A stretch of DNA of 7,561 nt from Nitrososphaerota archaeon (GCA_016180375.1 JACPBJ010000032.1:1-7561), one strand, 5' to 3'. Positions 1 to 5,957 are shown, numbered from the stretch's first letter. Numbers and translations: made by a program. Notes: a model not told the origin generated them from the sequence alone.

Positions 1-668
1 CACTAACCGAGACGAAATTCTACAACAATCTAACTGTGAATTCCAGGGTTACACTCACTCCGGGCGGCTACATGGTCTTTGTCAAGAACACCCTCACTCT
101 TAATGGTAAGATAGACAGGAAAGGGAACAATGGCTCTGGAACATCTGGCGGTGCAGGTCTTTCTGATGGTGAAGTTGGAGGCTCCTATGCTGGCGGGAAT
201 GCAGCTCAAAATGGTTCGGGAGGAAATGGAATAGGAGGGAATGGTGGCAGGGGCCGCGATGCTTCAAACAATCCCAATGGGACGCTCGGAGGAACAATAA
301 CCGTAACAAAGCCAATTCCATATGCATCGTTGCTGTTCTGGCTACTCCTCCAAAACAAGACAACCTATCGGGGAGGGGCTGGTGGTGGAGGTGGCAACGG
401 CTCTGGAGGCGGTGGAGGATCTGGAGGAGGAATTACACCGGTAGTTGCAAGGACGATATCTGGCAGTGGTATCATCGATTCAGAAGGTGGAGATGCCGCT
501 GGCAATCAGGGCGGTTCAAACAACGGCGGTGGAGACGGAGGAGGAGGTGCTACAATCGTCATCTATGAAACTCTGGATGCGGCCGCAACTGTAAGATCAA
601 GAAGGGGGCAGAGCTACCTTGACAACGGAGCACAAGACGGGAGGGTAATCAAGCTAACCACAAAGTGA
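1..668 (+). CDS. Glycine-rich tail-associated or surface protein, 3' part
   Basis: The reading frame is open to the left edge, so the true start lies outside the window; the GTG at 36 is internal, because the residues before it (KFYNNLTV) continue the same fold. The visible N-terminal part reads VTLTPGGYMVFVKNTLTLNG, a short beta-strand pattern seen in glycine-rich viral tail and adhesin proteins. A very glycine-rich body follows, with runs such as GGAGGGGGNGSGGGGG. The C-terminus returns to beta-rich sequence (GGGGATIVIYETL and then DGRVIKLTTK). Such proteins in tailed viruses usually sit at the tail tip or fibre and contact the host surface; that role is inferred from composition and position at the end of a presumed structural block. 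No catalytic motif is visible. A bacterial-type surface protein or collagen-like spacer is possible. The gene ends in TGA overlapping a GTG of the next frame. Confidence 0.8.
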   Translation, partial: LTETKFYNNLTVNSRVTLTPGGYMVFVKNTLTLNGKIDRKGNNGSGTSGGAGLSDGEVGGSYAGGNAAQNGSGGNGIGGNGGRGRDASNNPNGTLGGTITVTKPIPYASLLFWLLLQNKTTYRGGAGGGGGNGSGGGGGSGGGITPVVARTISGSGIIDSEGGDAAGNQGGSNNGGGDGGGGATIVIYETLDAAATVRSRRGQSYLDNGAQDGRVIKLTTK

Positions 669-673
669 TCATT

Positions 674-1060
674 ATGGGAAAATTGATAGCTGAGATTGTA
701 GCTGGCTACATATGCAGATGCAACAGCTGCGAACAGGCAGGAGAACTGAAGCTAATCGGCAGGGACTTGGATGCAAACTACATATCTGCAAGGTTCGACG
801 AAATATATGGCAACCATATCTTATCGAAGATATATGATGAGCTGAGGGCACAAAATCTAATTCCTCAGCCAGACTGGACAAGCCTACAAACCCAAGATTA
901 TCAGGCAAAGATAGCTACAAGATATGGAGAACTCAAGCAATACGTCCTTACTCAAGGCATCAAACAAGTATTGTTAACATTCGAAGATAACAACAATATT
1001 GTGGTGCTTCGATGCCCCGACTGCACTGACGAGCTCGTCAGGATAAGGCAGACTCAGTAA
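674..1060 (+). CDS. Small four-cysteine protein, probable zinc binder, function unknown
   Basis: This protein of about 128 residues is not recognised. It has a CxCxxC cluster near the N-terminus (CRCNSC) and CPDC near the C-terminus, a spacing that suggests one structural zinc site formed by bringing the two ends together. The middle is charged and mixed helical (FDEIYGNHILSKIYDELRAQNLI), followed by a strand-like segment (GIKQVLLTFEDNNNIVVLRC). I prefer the ATG at 674 over the GTG at 665: bases 665-670 (GTGATC) can pair with the 3' end of 16S rRNA just beyond the usual GGAGG site, giving normal spacing to 674, and the GTG itself overlaps the previous stop. It sits between a tail-like gene and a small membrane protein. 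A role in virion assembly or host takeover cannot be told from sequence. Confidence 0.75.
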   Translation: MGKLIAEIVAGYICRCNSCEQAGELKLIGRDLDANYISARFDEIYGNHILSKIYDELRAQNLIPQPDWTSLQTQDYQAKIATRYGELKQYVLTQGIKQVLLTFEDNNNIVVLRCPDCTDELVRIRQTQ

Positions 1061-1065
1061 TTCCT

Positions 1066-1287
1066 ATGAAGATCAAGATTACGAGCCTTGCCCACTACCT
1101 GGGCGGGTCAATAGCTGCAGCACTAACGCTTGTCGTCCCTACGCTTGCTGTCTTGCTTACAGCTCTATTCGTGATTTACGAAATGGACGAAAAGTGGACA
1201 ATCAGTGACGAGTCTTTTGTAGATCTTAAGGAATACTTGGTAGGCATGTTCTTCATCTCTCCGTTTGTTTTAGTGATAAGATTCTGA
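1066..1287 (+). CDS. Small two-helix membrane protein, holin-like topology
   Basis: This 73-residue protein starts five bases after the previous stop. It has a long hydrophobic stretch at about residues 12-38 (GGSIAAALTLVVPTLAVLLT region), a charged loop (YEMDEKWTISDESFVDLKEY), and a second hydrophobic segment at about residues 53-72 ending in IRF. Small two-helix membrane proteins next to tail genes are often holins or other envelope-acting factors, so a holin-like role is an inference from topology and place only; no lysis enzyme is visible beside it. No good Shine-Dalgarno precedes the ATG, which suggests coupling to the upstream gene. Its last codons overlap the start region of the Cas4-like nuclease, which lies in the -1 frame relative to this gene. 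Confidence 0.7.
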   Translation: MKIKITSLAHYLGGSIAAALTLVVPTLAVLLTALFVIYEMDEKWTISDESFVDLKEYLVGMFFISPFVLVIRF

Positions 1288-1922
1288 AGTGGATTTCTGA
1301 ACCAGAGTTCATCGAACCCTTTATCGATGCTCTACAGCAGGAGTATGCAACGGCTCGGCTTGGTATTCATGTTACCGATCTGGTTCTATGTTTAAGGCAG
1401 AATGGGTTCAAGAAATTATTTCCCAAAAGACCAAAACCAAAGCAGCTCCAATATTTCATCAACGGAGCTGCTAGGCATGAAATACTGCAGAAGATCTATG
1501 GGAAGGGAGTATCAGAGAAGAAAGGGAGATTCCTCGGGGTGGATTATTCAATCGATATCTTCGACAATGGCGAGCCGATTGAGATCAAGACCACATTCGC
1601 CAGCCATGACAGGCCCCAGCATTATCAAGATCAAATAGCATACTACATGTTAGCAACAAAGGCATTCGTTGGGCATCTGCTAATCATAAGGGAAAATCCA
1701 AGGATAGAGAGTCCGTTCGAGCCCTATCGGATGGAATGGGAATCTGAAGAGGAATCTGAATCTTATCGCAATAGGCTCATAGAGAAGAGAGACCTATTGA
1801 TGGTTGCTCTGCAGAACAAGGAGGTTTCCTCTCTCCCAATTTGGAGAGGGGAGAAAGACTGGCTCTGCCGTAACTGCTTGTGGAGAGAGGAATGCGATAA
1901 GATTGAGGGAATTGTACGATGA
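1281..1922 (+). CDS. Cas4/RecB-like PD-(D/E)XK nuclease with Fe-S cluster motif
   Basis: The open frame runs from 1230 to the TGA at 1920-1922. Coding sequence is clear from WISEPEFIEPFIDAL onward, but the first ATG/GTG/TTG in frame is the GTG at 1539, inside the catalytic core. I place the start at ATT 1281 (CTG 1284 is equally possible). Numbered from 1281, the protein has about 213 residues: HVTDLVLC with C37, a helix with H66 (RHEIL), D88/D92, the E101-I-K103 motif, a QxxxY motif at 118-122, and C196-x2-C199-x5-C205. This pattern (one N-terminal and three C-terminal cysteines around the nuclease core) is that of Cas4 and AddB-type nucleases, where the cysteines hold a 4Fe-4S cluster and the core cuts DNA ends with a metal. 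There is no CRISPR array or cas1/cas2 nearby, so this is a viral end-processing or recombination nuclease. Its stop overlaps the next ATG (ATGA). Confidence 0.85.
   Translation: MLKWISEPEFIEPFIDALQQEYATARLGIHVTDLVLCLRQNGFKKLFPKRPKPKQLQYFINGAARHEILQKIYGKGVSEKKGRFLGVDYSIDIFDNGEPIEIKTTFASHDRPQHYQDQIAYYMLATKAFVGHLLIIRENPRIESPFEPYRMEWESEEESESYRNRLIEKRDLLMVALQNKEVSSLPIWRGEKDWLCRNCLWREECDKIEGIVR
1905..1910 (+). promoter_or_regulatory. Ribosome binding site for the 45-residue CxxC gene
   Basis: GAGGGA lies eight bases before the ATG at 1919, inside the end of the Cas4-like gene. It is the main reason to accept that short gene as translated. Confidence 0.55.
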
Positions 1923-2056
1923 ATGAATTCTGCGAATATTGTAAAACAGTTGGTTCCTTTGAAGCGAAGGAGCTCCATAAACTAAATCATTTGCTTGAAG
2001 ATCTGATTGCCGAGCTTAAGGAAATCAGATTCGCGATAGCTTATCCGAGGAAATGA
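1919..2056 (+). CDS. CxxC mini-protein of 45 residues, function unknown
   Basis: The short frame starts with an ATG that overlaps the Cas4-like stop (ATGA) and is preceded by GAGGGA at good spacing. The product begins MNEFCEYCKT, a CxxC knuckle, followed by a leucine- and charge-rich helix (KELHKLNHLLEDLIAELKEIR) that could form a coiled coil, and ends AYPRK. A single CxxC is too little for a full zinc site in a monomer, so a dimer held by the helix is a plausible arrangement; this is inference. Tight coupling to the nuclease suggests co-translation and perhaps a partner role. It could be chance, but signal, overlap and composition all favour a real gene. Confidence 0.55.
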   Translation: MNEFCEYCKTVGSFEAKELHKLNHLLEDLIAELKEIRFAIAYPRK

Positions 2057-2111
2057 CTCAGCTGCGGACATCGATCAGTTAGTTTCTTTCTCAAACGAAC
2101 ACTGTATTATT

Positions 2112-2837
2112 TTGAACAAATTAGAAAATGAAATCCTTCGGTGTGATTACTATCACCCGGTAAACCCTGGCACTGGCAGATGCTTGCAGAGACACAAACC
2201 GAAAGGTTCGCCCATTGTTCACCCAGAGAAACAGCGATTCATCTATCCCCCAGACGGTCCAATAGGATTCTTTGACATCGAAACTACGAACCTGAAGGCC
2301 AATTTTGCAATAATGCTTTCATGGTTCATCAAACTCCGGGGAAGAAATGAATTCTTCAGTGATGTGATAGCACTCGAAGATCTGAGAGCAGGGAGAAGGG
2401 ATAGACGGATAGTAGAAACTCTGGTAAATACCTTGGAGCTTTTCAGAAGCGGTAAACTGGTAACCTTCTATGGTTCTAGGTTTGACGTCCCGTTCTCCCG
2501 TTCAAGAGCACTCAAATACCATCTCCCATTTCCTAGATATCCGCAGACAAAGGAAGAACGGGTTAATTCTATCCGACATACCGACCTATACTACACTGCC
2601 AGGAACAAGCTTCTCATACATTCTAATCGGCTTTCTGCCGTAGCTGAATTCCTTGGCATAGAAGGTAAAACACCCGTATCCGCAACGACCTGGGAGGAAG
2701 CAGTTTTCGCCGAAGACGCCAAATTGAAGAAGGCTCTAGGATGGATCTATCAGCATAACAAAGACGATGTAATAGTTCTGGAGAAGGTCTTTAACAGGTT
2801 AGAGCCCTTCATTGCTCCAGCAAGGAGGTTTCTATAA
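2112..2837 (+). CDS. DEDD-type 3'-5' exonuclease (RNase H fold, DnaQ/YprB/PolB-exo-like)
   Basis: The product has 241 residues from TTG 2112. Exo I is D55-I-E57 in IGFFDIETTNL. Exo II lies in LVTFYGSRFDVPF with D125; the usual Asn of the YNG..FD form is absent here. HTDLYY around 156-161 and the C-terminal HNKDDVIVLEKV (D218/D219) supply the remaining acidic residues of a DEDD nuclease. These proteins remove nucleotides from 3' ends using two metals and resemble the exonuclease domain of family B polymerases, but no polymerase domain follows. An N-terminal segment (C11-DYYH and GTGRC-LQRH) may bind a metal. The start is weak: TTG, no Shine-Dalgarno, and the frame is open back to 2040 with plausible protein sequence but no ATG/GTG/TTG. 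It sits one base before the primase and presumably acts in replication or repair. Confidence 0.85.
   Translation: MNKLENEILRCDYYHPVNPGTGRCLQRHKPKGSPIVHPEKQRFIYPPDGPIGFFDIETTNLKANFAIMLSWFIKLRGRNEFFSDVIALEDLRAGRRDRRIVETLVNTLELFRSGKLVTFYGSRFDVPFSRSRALKYHLPFPRYPQTKEERVNSIRHTDLYYTARNKLLIHSNRLSAVAEFLGIEGKTPVSATTWEEAVFAEDAKLKKALGWIYQHNKDDVIVLEKVFNRLEPFIAPARRFL
2822..2829 (+). promoter_or_regulatory. Strong Shine-Dalgarno for the primase gene
   Basis: AAGGAGGT lies nine bases before ATG 2839, inside the 3' end of the exonuclease gene. It is the best ribosome binding site in the window and decides the start at 2839 rather than at the in-frame TTG 2812. Confidence 0.85.
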
Positions 2838-2838
2838 A

Positions 2839-3603
2839 ATGCCAAACGAATATTACGAAGCTGCGAAAGAATACCTCTCGTACGGGTTCAATCCAATTCC
2901 ATTAAGAGAGAAAAGTAAGAAACCCGCTATCTCGTGGCAAGTATACCAAGACGAAAGGATTCTCCCTACAACGATAGACGCTTGGAATCAGGAAGGCTTG
3001 TGGAATGGAGTGGCGATAATCTGCGGTTCAATATCGAGCATAGTAGTTATTGATTGCGATTCCAAAGAGATCTACGAAAAGGTCAGGTCTTTAGCACCTG
3101 ACACTTGGGTAGTGGAAAGCGGCTCTGGTAGAAGCTGGCATTTCTACGCTGCAGCGGATTATGGAATTGAAACTAGAAGGATAAACACGCCTTGGGGACA
3201 CATCGATATCCAAGGACAAGGAACCTATGTTGTCGCCCCTCCATCCTTGCATGAAAAAACATCTCTTCCATACAAGCTTAACAAAGCGTCATCGCAGATT
3301 GCAGAGTTCCGAGAATTTGAGAGAGTTTTCAATTTCCTGAGACCCTATATCAATTCGGGCAAGAGAAGAATCAGGGATCTAGTAAAAGGGCCGATAACTG
3401 CAGGTTCAAGGAACGATTCCGCAATCCGCTATGCTGGGTATCTGAACCATGTTGTCGGATTAGACCCTCAAACGATTCTCTTCGAACTAAAGCGATGGAA
3501 TCAGACAGTTTGCGATCCTCCGCTTTCCGACGCTGAAATCGAATCTGTCTGGAAATCTGCTTTAAGGTATGGGACTAAGGAGATTGGAAGAGAAATCATC
3601 TAA
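2839..3603 (+). CDS. Primase-polymerase (prim-pol, AEP superfamily) with PriCT-1-like C-terminal domain
   Basis: The product has 254 residues from ATG 2839, one base after the exonuclease stop. Residues 5-160 fit the bifunctional primase/polymerase domain: an N-terminal helix with YGFNPIPLR and KKPAISW; VVIDCD with D72 and D74 as metal ligands; GSGRSWHFY giving S99-x-H101 for nucleotide binding; and HIDIQGQGTYVVAPPS with D123 as the third carboxylate. Residues about 184-244 (GSRNDSAIRYAGYL, then CDPPLSDAEIESVWKSAL) match the PriCT-1 primase C-terminal domain. Members make primers and can extend DNA in plasmids and viruses. In many elements this module is fused to a helicase; here the ATPase is a separate, overlapping gene, so the two products probably act together at the replication fork. 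All key residues are present. Translation is likely strong given the ribosome binding site. Confidence 0.92.
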   Translation: MPNEYYEAAKEYLSYGFNPIPLREKSKKPAISWQVYQDERILPTTIDAWNQEGLWNGVAIICGSISSIVVIDCDSKEIYEKVRSLAPDTWVVESGSGRSWHFYAAADYGIETRRINTPWGHIDIQGQGTYVVAPPSLHEKTSLPYKLNKASSQIAEFREFERVFNFLRPYINSGKRRIRDLVKGPITAGSRNDSAIRYAGYLNHVVGLDPQTILFELKRWNQTVCDPPLSDAEIESVWKSALRYGTKEIGREII

Positions 3604-5014
3604 GGGCAAGGGAGAAGAAAAGTTATACAAACCGCACGTAATAACTGCAGACTACATAGCTGAGCAAGGATACGATCCTGAAAAGCGAGAAACATACTAC
3701 ATCGTTTACCAAAAAGAGACCGAGGAAATAACAATAGAGCCAAGCGTAAAAGCAGAAGGTAAGACCTATTGGCCCCTTCTTCACCAAGACCTAACAACTA
3801 ATCAGGTTTTCTTACCTTCAAAAGCTGAGGAATATCATTCTGATACTCAACTCTTCAAGGAAGAAGAGGACTTTCTGAATCATTGGCATGAGGAACGATT
3901 CAAGGCAGAGCGGAGTATCGATGTTGCCTACGTTGCAATAACCCATCTCTTCGATGTCCCTCTCCCAGAGATTCCATATCGCAGGAGGTTAGCAACCTTT
4001 GGAAAAGGAAAGTCCGCCGCTGGCCAAGCAATGGTAGTAACTTCCTATTGTGGTATGCTACTCGCAGGGATGGATTCCGAGGCGTCAATCAGGTGGACGT
4101 TTGATTTTTGGCGAGGAACGCCGTTCATAGATGAAGCCGATTTCGCCGTTTCAGACATCTATTCTACAATTATGAAGATTCTGAATGTTGGGTTTAGCAA
4201 TTTGGGGGGATGGTACAAGAGCCAAGATCCTAATGACCCAGCAAAAGTCAGAATCCAAAGGGTCTTCGGTCCTAAGATTCTTGCGACTAGGCAGCGATGG
4301 AAGGATCTTGCTTTAGAATCAAGAGCTCTTACCGCCATGGGTTATGAAGCTCTCAATCAAATCCCGCTTTTTCGACATAAGCAGTTCCTAGAACAAGCGT
4401 TGAGACTGAGGAACAAGTGGCTGATGTGGAGATTCAGGAATTGGTATAGATTCAAGGAACTTGTTGAGAAAAAAATCGAGAAACCTGGACTTTTTGAAGA
4501 ATTATATGGTGAAATGCCGATTCGAAACAGGGTAAAGCAGATTCTAATCCCCTTGGGATTGATAGCCTCTGAAGACTTGAAAAGGAATCTCAAAACTTCA
4601 GGATTATCACTCGAAGAAACGCTTGCAACGCTCGACGAAGAAAGTCAATACGAGCTATTGCTTCGGGAAGAACTCAAGGAGATTGCCAATGCGGTAAAAG
4701 TTAGCGAAGTTAACGAAGTTAGCCACAATATAGGGGGTCTAAAGGAAGGTTGGAGGGTAGACAAAGGAATCCTTAAGGTTCCTCTGCGTGAGATTTCGGA
4801 GAAATTTGTTGATGAGCCTACATCGAGCAAAACCTATGAAGGCGAAGTGAGTAAGGTAGGTAAACAGTTAGCTGCAATTCTCCGAGACAGAATCGGTGTC
4901 AGAGTTAAGGTAGGTACTGGGAATAAGCGCTTTGTTTACATCGATAGAGATCTCCTTGGGGCTTTGAAACACGCTAACTTGGCTAACTACGCTAACTCTC
5001 AGGTTGCAGATTGA
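3569..5014 (+). CDS. P-loop ATPase, probable viral replicative helicase (AAA+/SF3-like) with C-terminal winged-helix-like domain
   Basis: The product has 481 residues from ATG 3569, overlapping the primase by 35 bases. Residues 1-130 are a charged N-terminal region of unknown fold. The ATPase core has the P-loop LATFGKGKS (K148, S149), Walker B TPFIDEADF (D188, E189), a sensor-like KILATR (237-241) and a candidate arginine finger in LESRAL (R252). The first glycine of the GxxxxGKS motif is replaced by A142, a mild departure. Residues 260-370 are helical. Residues 425-470 (VGKQLAAILRD followed by GNKRFVYIDRDLL) look like a winged helix. A low-complexity linker (KVSEVNEVSHN) and the tail (ANLANYANS) are encoded by GTTAGC-type DNA repeats. 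Adjacency to a prim-pol supports a helicase or origin-opening role. The start is not certain: the AAGG before ATG 3569 is too close to be a normal binding site. Confidence 0.8.
   Translation: MGLRRLEEKSSKGKGEEKLYKPHVITADYIAEQGYDPEKRETYYIVYQKETEEITIEPSVKAEGKTYWPLLHQDLTTNQVFLPSKAEEYHSDTQLFKEEEDFLNHWHEERFKAERSIDVAYVAITHLFDVPLPEIPYRRRLATFGKGKSAAGQAMVVTSYCGMLLAGMDSEASIRWTFDFWRGTPFIDEADFAVSDIYSTIMKILNVGFSNLGGWYKSQDPNDPAKVRIQRVFGPKILATRQRWKDLALESRALTAMGYEALNQIPLFRHKQFLEQALRLRNKWLMWRFRNWYRFKELVEKKIEKPGLFEELYGEMPIRNRVKQILIPLGLIASEDLKRNLKTSGLSLEETLATLDEESQYELLLREELKEIANAVKVSEVNEVSHNIGGLKEGWRVDKGILKVPLREISEKFVDEPTSSKTYEGEVSKVGKQLAAILRDRIGVRVKVGTGNKRFVYIDRDLLGALKHANLANYANSQVAD
4700..4723 (+). repeat. Three tandem GTTAGC-NNN units (left arm)
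   Basis: Three contiguous 9-base units, GTTAGCGAA, GTTAACGAA and GTTAGC(CAC), lie in the helicase gene and are read as VSE/VNE/VSH. The 24-base arm is the imperfect reverse complement (21 of 24 positions) of 4973-4996. Iteron, protein site or hairpin arm are all possible; see the matching finding. Confidence 0.7.
4973..4996 (-). repeat. Three tandem GTTAGC-NNN units on the minus strand (right arm)
   Basis: Read on the minus strand this is GTTAGCGTA, GTTAGCCAA, GTTAGCGTG, the last unit reaching to about 4970. On the plus strand it encodes ANLANYANS at the end of the helicase gene. A separate single GTTAGC lies between the arms at 4867-4872. Confidence 0.7.
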
Positions 5015-5099
5015 TGCAAGAAGACGTTTGGCAAACACTAAGAGGAAACGAAGGCTGAAAATTTCTGTGTGTAGACAGCGACTAGATAGATTACTCTAA
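5004..5099 (+). CDS. Possible 31-residue basic peptide, doubtful
   Basis: The gap between the helicase and the next gene contains a short frame starting at TTG 5004 (or earlier) that encodes a strongly basic peptide, including RRRLANTKRKRRLK, and ends in TAA at 5097-5099, overlapping the next ATG as TAATG. That overlap is typical of coupled viral genes. Against it: a weak TTG start, no ribosome binding site, and a competing 14-codon frame at 5014-5058 that overlaps the helicase stop as TGATG. I list it as a candidate only. Confidence 0.2.
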   Translation: MQIDARRRLANTKRKRRLKISVCRQRLDRLL

Positions 5100-5512
5100 T
5101 GCCAAGAAAAAAGAACGAAGATGAAATTCTGCAGGTCTTGCATGGCCTGCAGAAGGGGCAGCAGATTATAGTAACATGGATTGACGCAAGCGAATCACGC
5201 TCCATCCCGCTGCAAACAAATGTTTTGCACAACGATGCTGTCGAGACACCCAAGAAGACCATCGGAGTATTTGTACGTGTTCAGAAGGGCGATGCCTATC
5301 ACAGCCCTCATCTCATTATTGGAATAGAGAAGACCGACAATACTTGGCACATCAATTCCATCCCAGTCTGCCTCATCAAGAACGTCGAGGTTTCCAATCT
5401 CAAGACGCCCCTCTCCACGTTAAAACAATACGGTGATAATGTCTTCAAAATCGTCCACCGGAGAAGGAAATCTACGCTCAGGCTGAAGTGTGGAGGGATA
5501 AAGTATCTTTGA
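5099..5512 (+). CDS. Hypothetical protein, 137 residues, beta-rich
   Basis: I do not recognise the family. The product begins with a basic/acidic helix (MPRKKNEDEILQVLHGLQKG), then alternates strand-like segments: QQIIVTWIDA, KTIGVFVRVQKG, PHLIIGIEK, WHINSIPVCLIKNVEV. This pattern suggests a small beta-barrel of about 80 residues followed by a basic C-terminal tail (KIVHRRRKSTLRLKCGG). The tail would suit nucleic-acid or envelope contact, but that is inference. The ATG at 5099 has no Shine-Dalgarno nearby, so the start relies on ORF length and on the TAATG overlap with a short upstream frame. It is followed at once, with a stop/start overlap, by a small membrane protein gene, so the two are likely co-transcribed. 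Confidence 0.7.
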   Translation: MPRKKNEDEILQVLHGLQKGQQIIVTWIDASESRSIPLQTNVLHNDAVETPKKTIGVFVRVQKGDAYHSPHLIIGIEKTDNTWHINSIPVCLIKNVEVSNLKTPLSTLKQYGDNVFKIVHRRRKSTLRLKCGGIKYL

Positions 5513-5703
5513 ACAAGAAGACTAAGCTAGAGATTAAGGACAAAATAAAAATCACGGAAACAGATTATCGGGGCATGCTCGCCTCCCTGCTTATTCTTGG
5601 TCTCGTGATTTCAGTACTTCTGGAGAAATTCGAAGCTGCCCAAATAATAGGCCCCCTTGCTGGCTGGGCTACTGGATGGTATTTCGGATCAAGAGATAAA
5701 TGA
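5509..5703 (+). CDS. Small membrane protein, 64 residues
   Basis: I choose TTG 5509, which overlaps the previous TGA (TTGA) and is preceded by GGAGGG at 5492-5497, over the in-frame GTG 5488, which would place that site inside the gene. The product has a lysine-rich N-terminus (NKKTKLEIKDKIKIT), one clear transmembrane helix at about residues 21-39 (RGMLASLLILGLVISVLLEK), and a second weaker hydrophobic segment (IIGPLAGWATGWYFGSR) that could be a re-entrant or second helix. A positive N-terminus suggests it stays inside. Small membrane proteins of this shape occur widely in tailed virus genomes; holin, superinfection-exclusion or envelope roles cannot be told apart from sequence. Confidence 0.65.
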   Translation: MNKKTKLEIKDKIKITETDYRGMLASLLILGLVISVLLEKFEAAQIIGPLAGWATGWYFGSRDK

Positions 5704-5713
5704 GAAGAATGCT

Positions 5714-5719
5714 AAGGAG
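5714..5719 (+). promoter_or_regulatory. Ribosome binding site for the CxC protein gene
   Basis: AAGGAG lies six bases before ATG 5726, in the 22-base gap after the membrane protein gene. Confidence 0.7.
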
Positions 5720-5725
5720 CCTTAG

Positions 5726-5935
5726 ATGAGTGACAGATATGATTTCATTGGATGGCAGGAACCTGCCCCTGATGTCCCTTTTTGGCAAGTCGCTTTGTGC
5801 TATCTTCGTGGGCATCCATTGAGCTACCGAGGAAAGTTTGGAGGCTCTATTGATGAGATGTTCACGCAGTACGAATGTGAATGTGGAAGGCACTTTGCTT
5901 GGCAGAAACCTCGCCATGAAAAATATCCAAGATGA
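5726..5935 (+). CDS. Small putative zinc-ribbon protein, 69 residues
   Basis: The ATG is preceded by AAGGAG at good spacing. Visible candidate metal ligands are C25 and H30 in ALCYLRGH and C51/C53 in YECECGRHF, a C-x4-H ... C-x-C arrangement. The general shape, C..GH at one end and C.CG at the other, resembles small prophage zinc-ribbon proteins of the DUF1660 type, but I cannot confirm membership. The protein is rich in aromatic residues (W10, W20, W59), which fits a compact single-domain fold. Its job is unknown; viral zinc ribbons often bind nucleic acid or host proteins. It is the last gene before the regulatory gap at 5936-6004. Confidence 0.65.
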   Translation: MSDRYDFIGWQEPAPDVPFWQVALCYLRGHPLSYRGKFGGSIDEMFTQYECECGRHFAWQKPRHEKYPR

Positions 5936-5957
5936 ATAGTAGTTTGAAAAAGACAAG

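Noticed and set aside
100..363. 87-codon minus-strand frame under the glycine-rich gene
   Set aside because: Antisense reading of glycine codons gives His/Cys/Leu-rich sequence; there is no start signal and the sense frame is clearly protein-like.
1264..1275. Programmed -1 frameshift joining the membrane protein to the nuclease
   Set aside because: The heptamer here (T GTT TTA) does not allow good re-pairing in the P site, and no downstream hairpin stood out; kept only as a weak alternative to a non-AUG start.
1402..1638. 78-codon plus-strand frame inside the Cas4-like gene
   Set aside because: It overlaps the nuclease frame, which has clear family motifs, and its product is Ser/Arg-rich with no recognisable pattern, as expected of a shifted frame.
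1281..1922. CRISPR-Cas locus
   Set aside because: The Cas4-like protein stands alone; no regularly spaced repeats and no cas1 or cas2 are present in the window.
4357..4830. Minus-strand frames under the helicase gene
   Set aside because: They lie opposite a well-supported gene and show Ser/Phe/Leu bias typical of antisense reading; none has a ribosome binding site or motif.
5669..5956. 95-codon minus-strand frame across the zinc-ribbon gene
   Set aside because: The plus-strand gene has a ribosome binding site and a coherent CxCG motif; the minus frame has neither and would run against all other genes.
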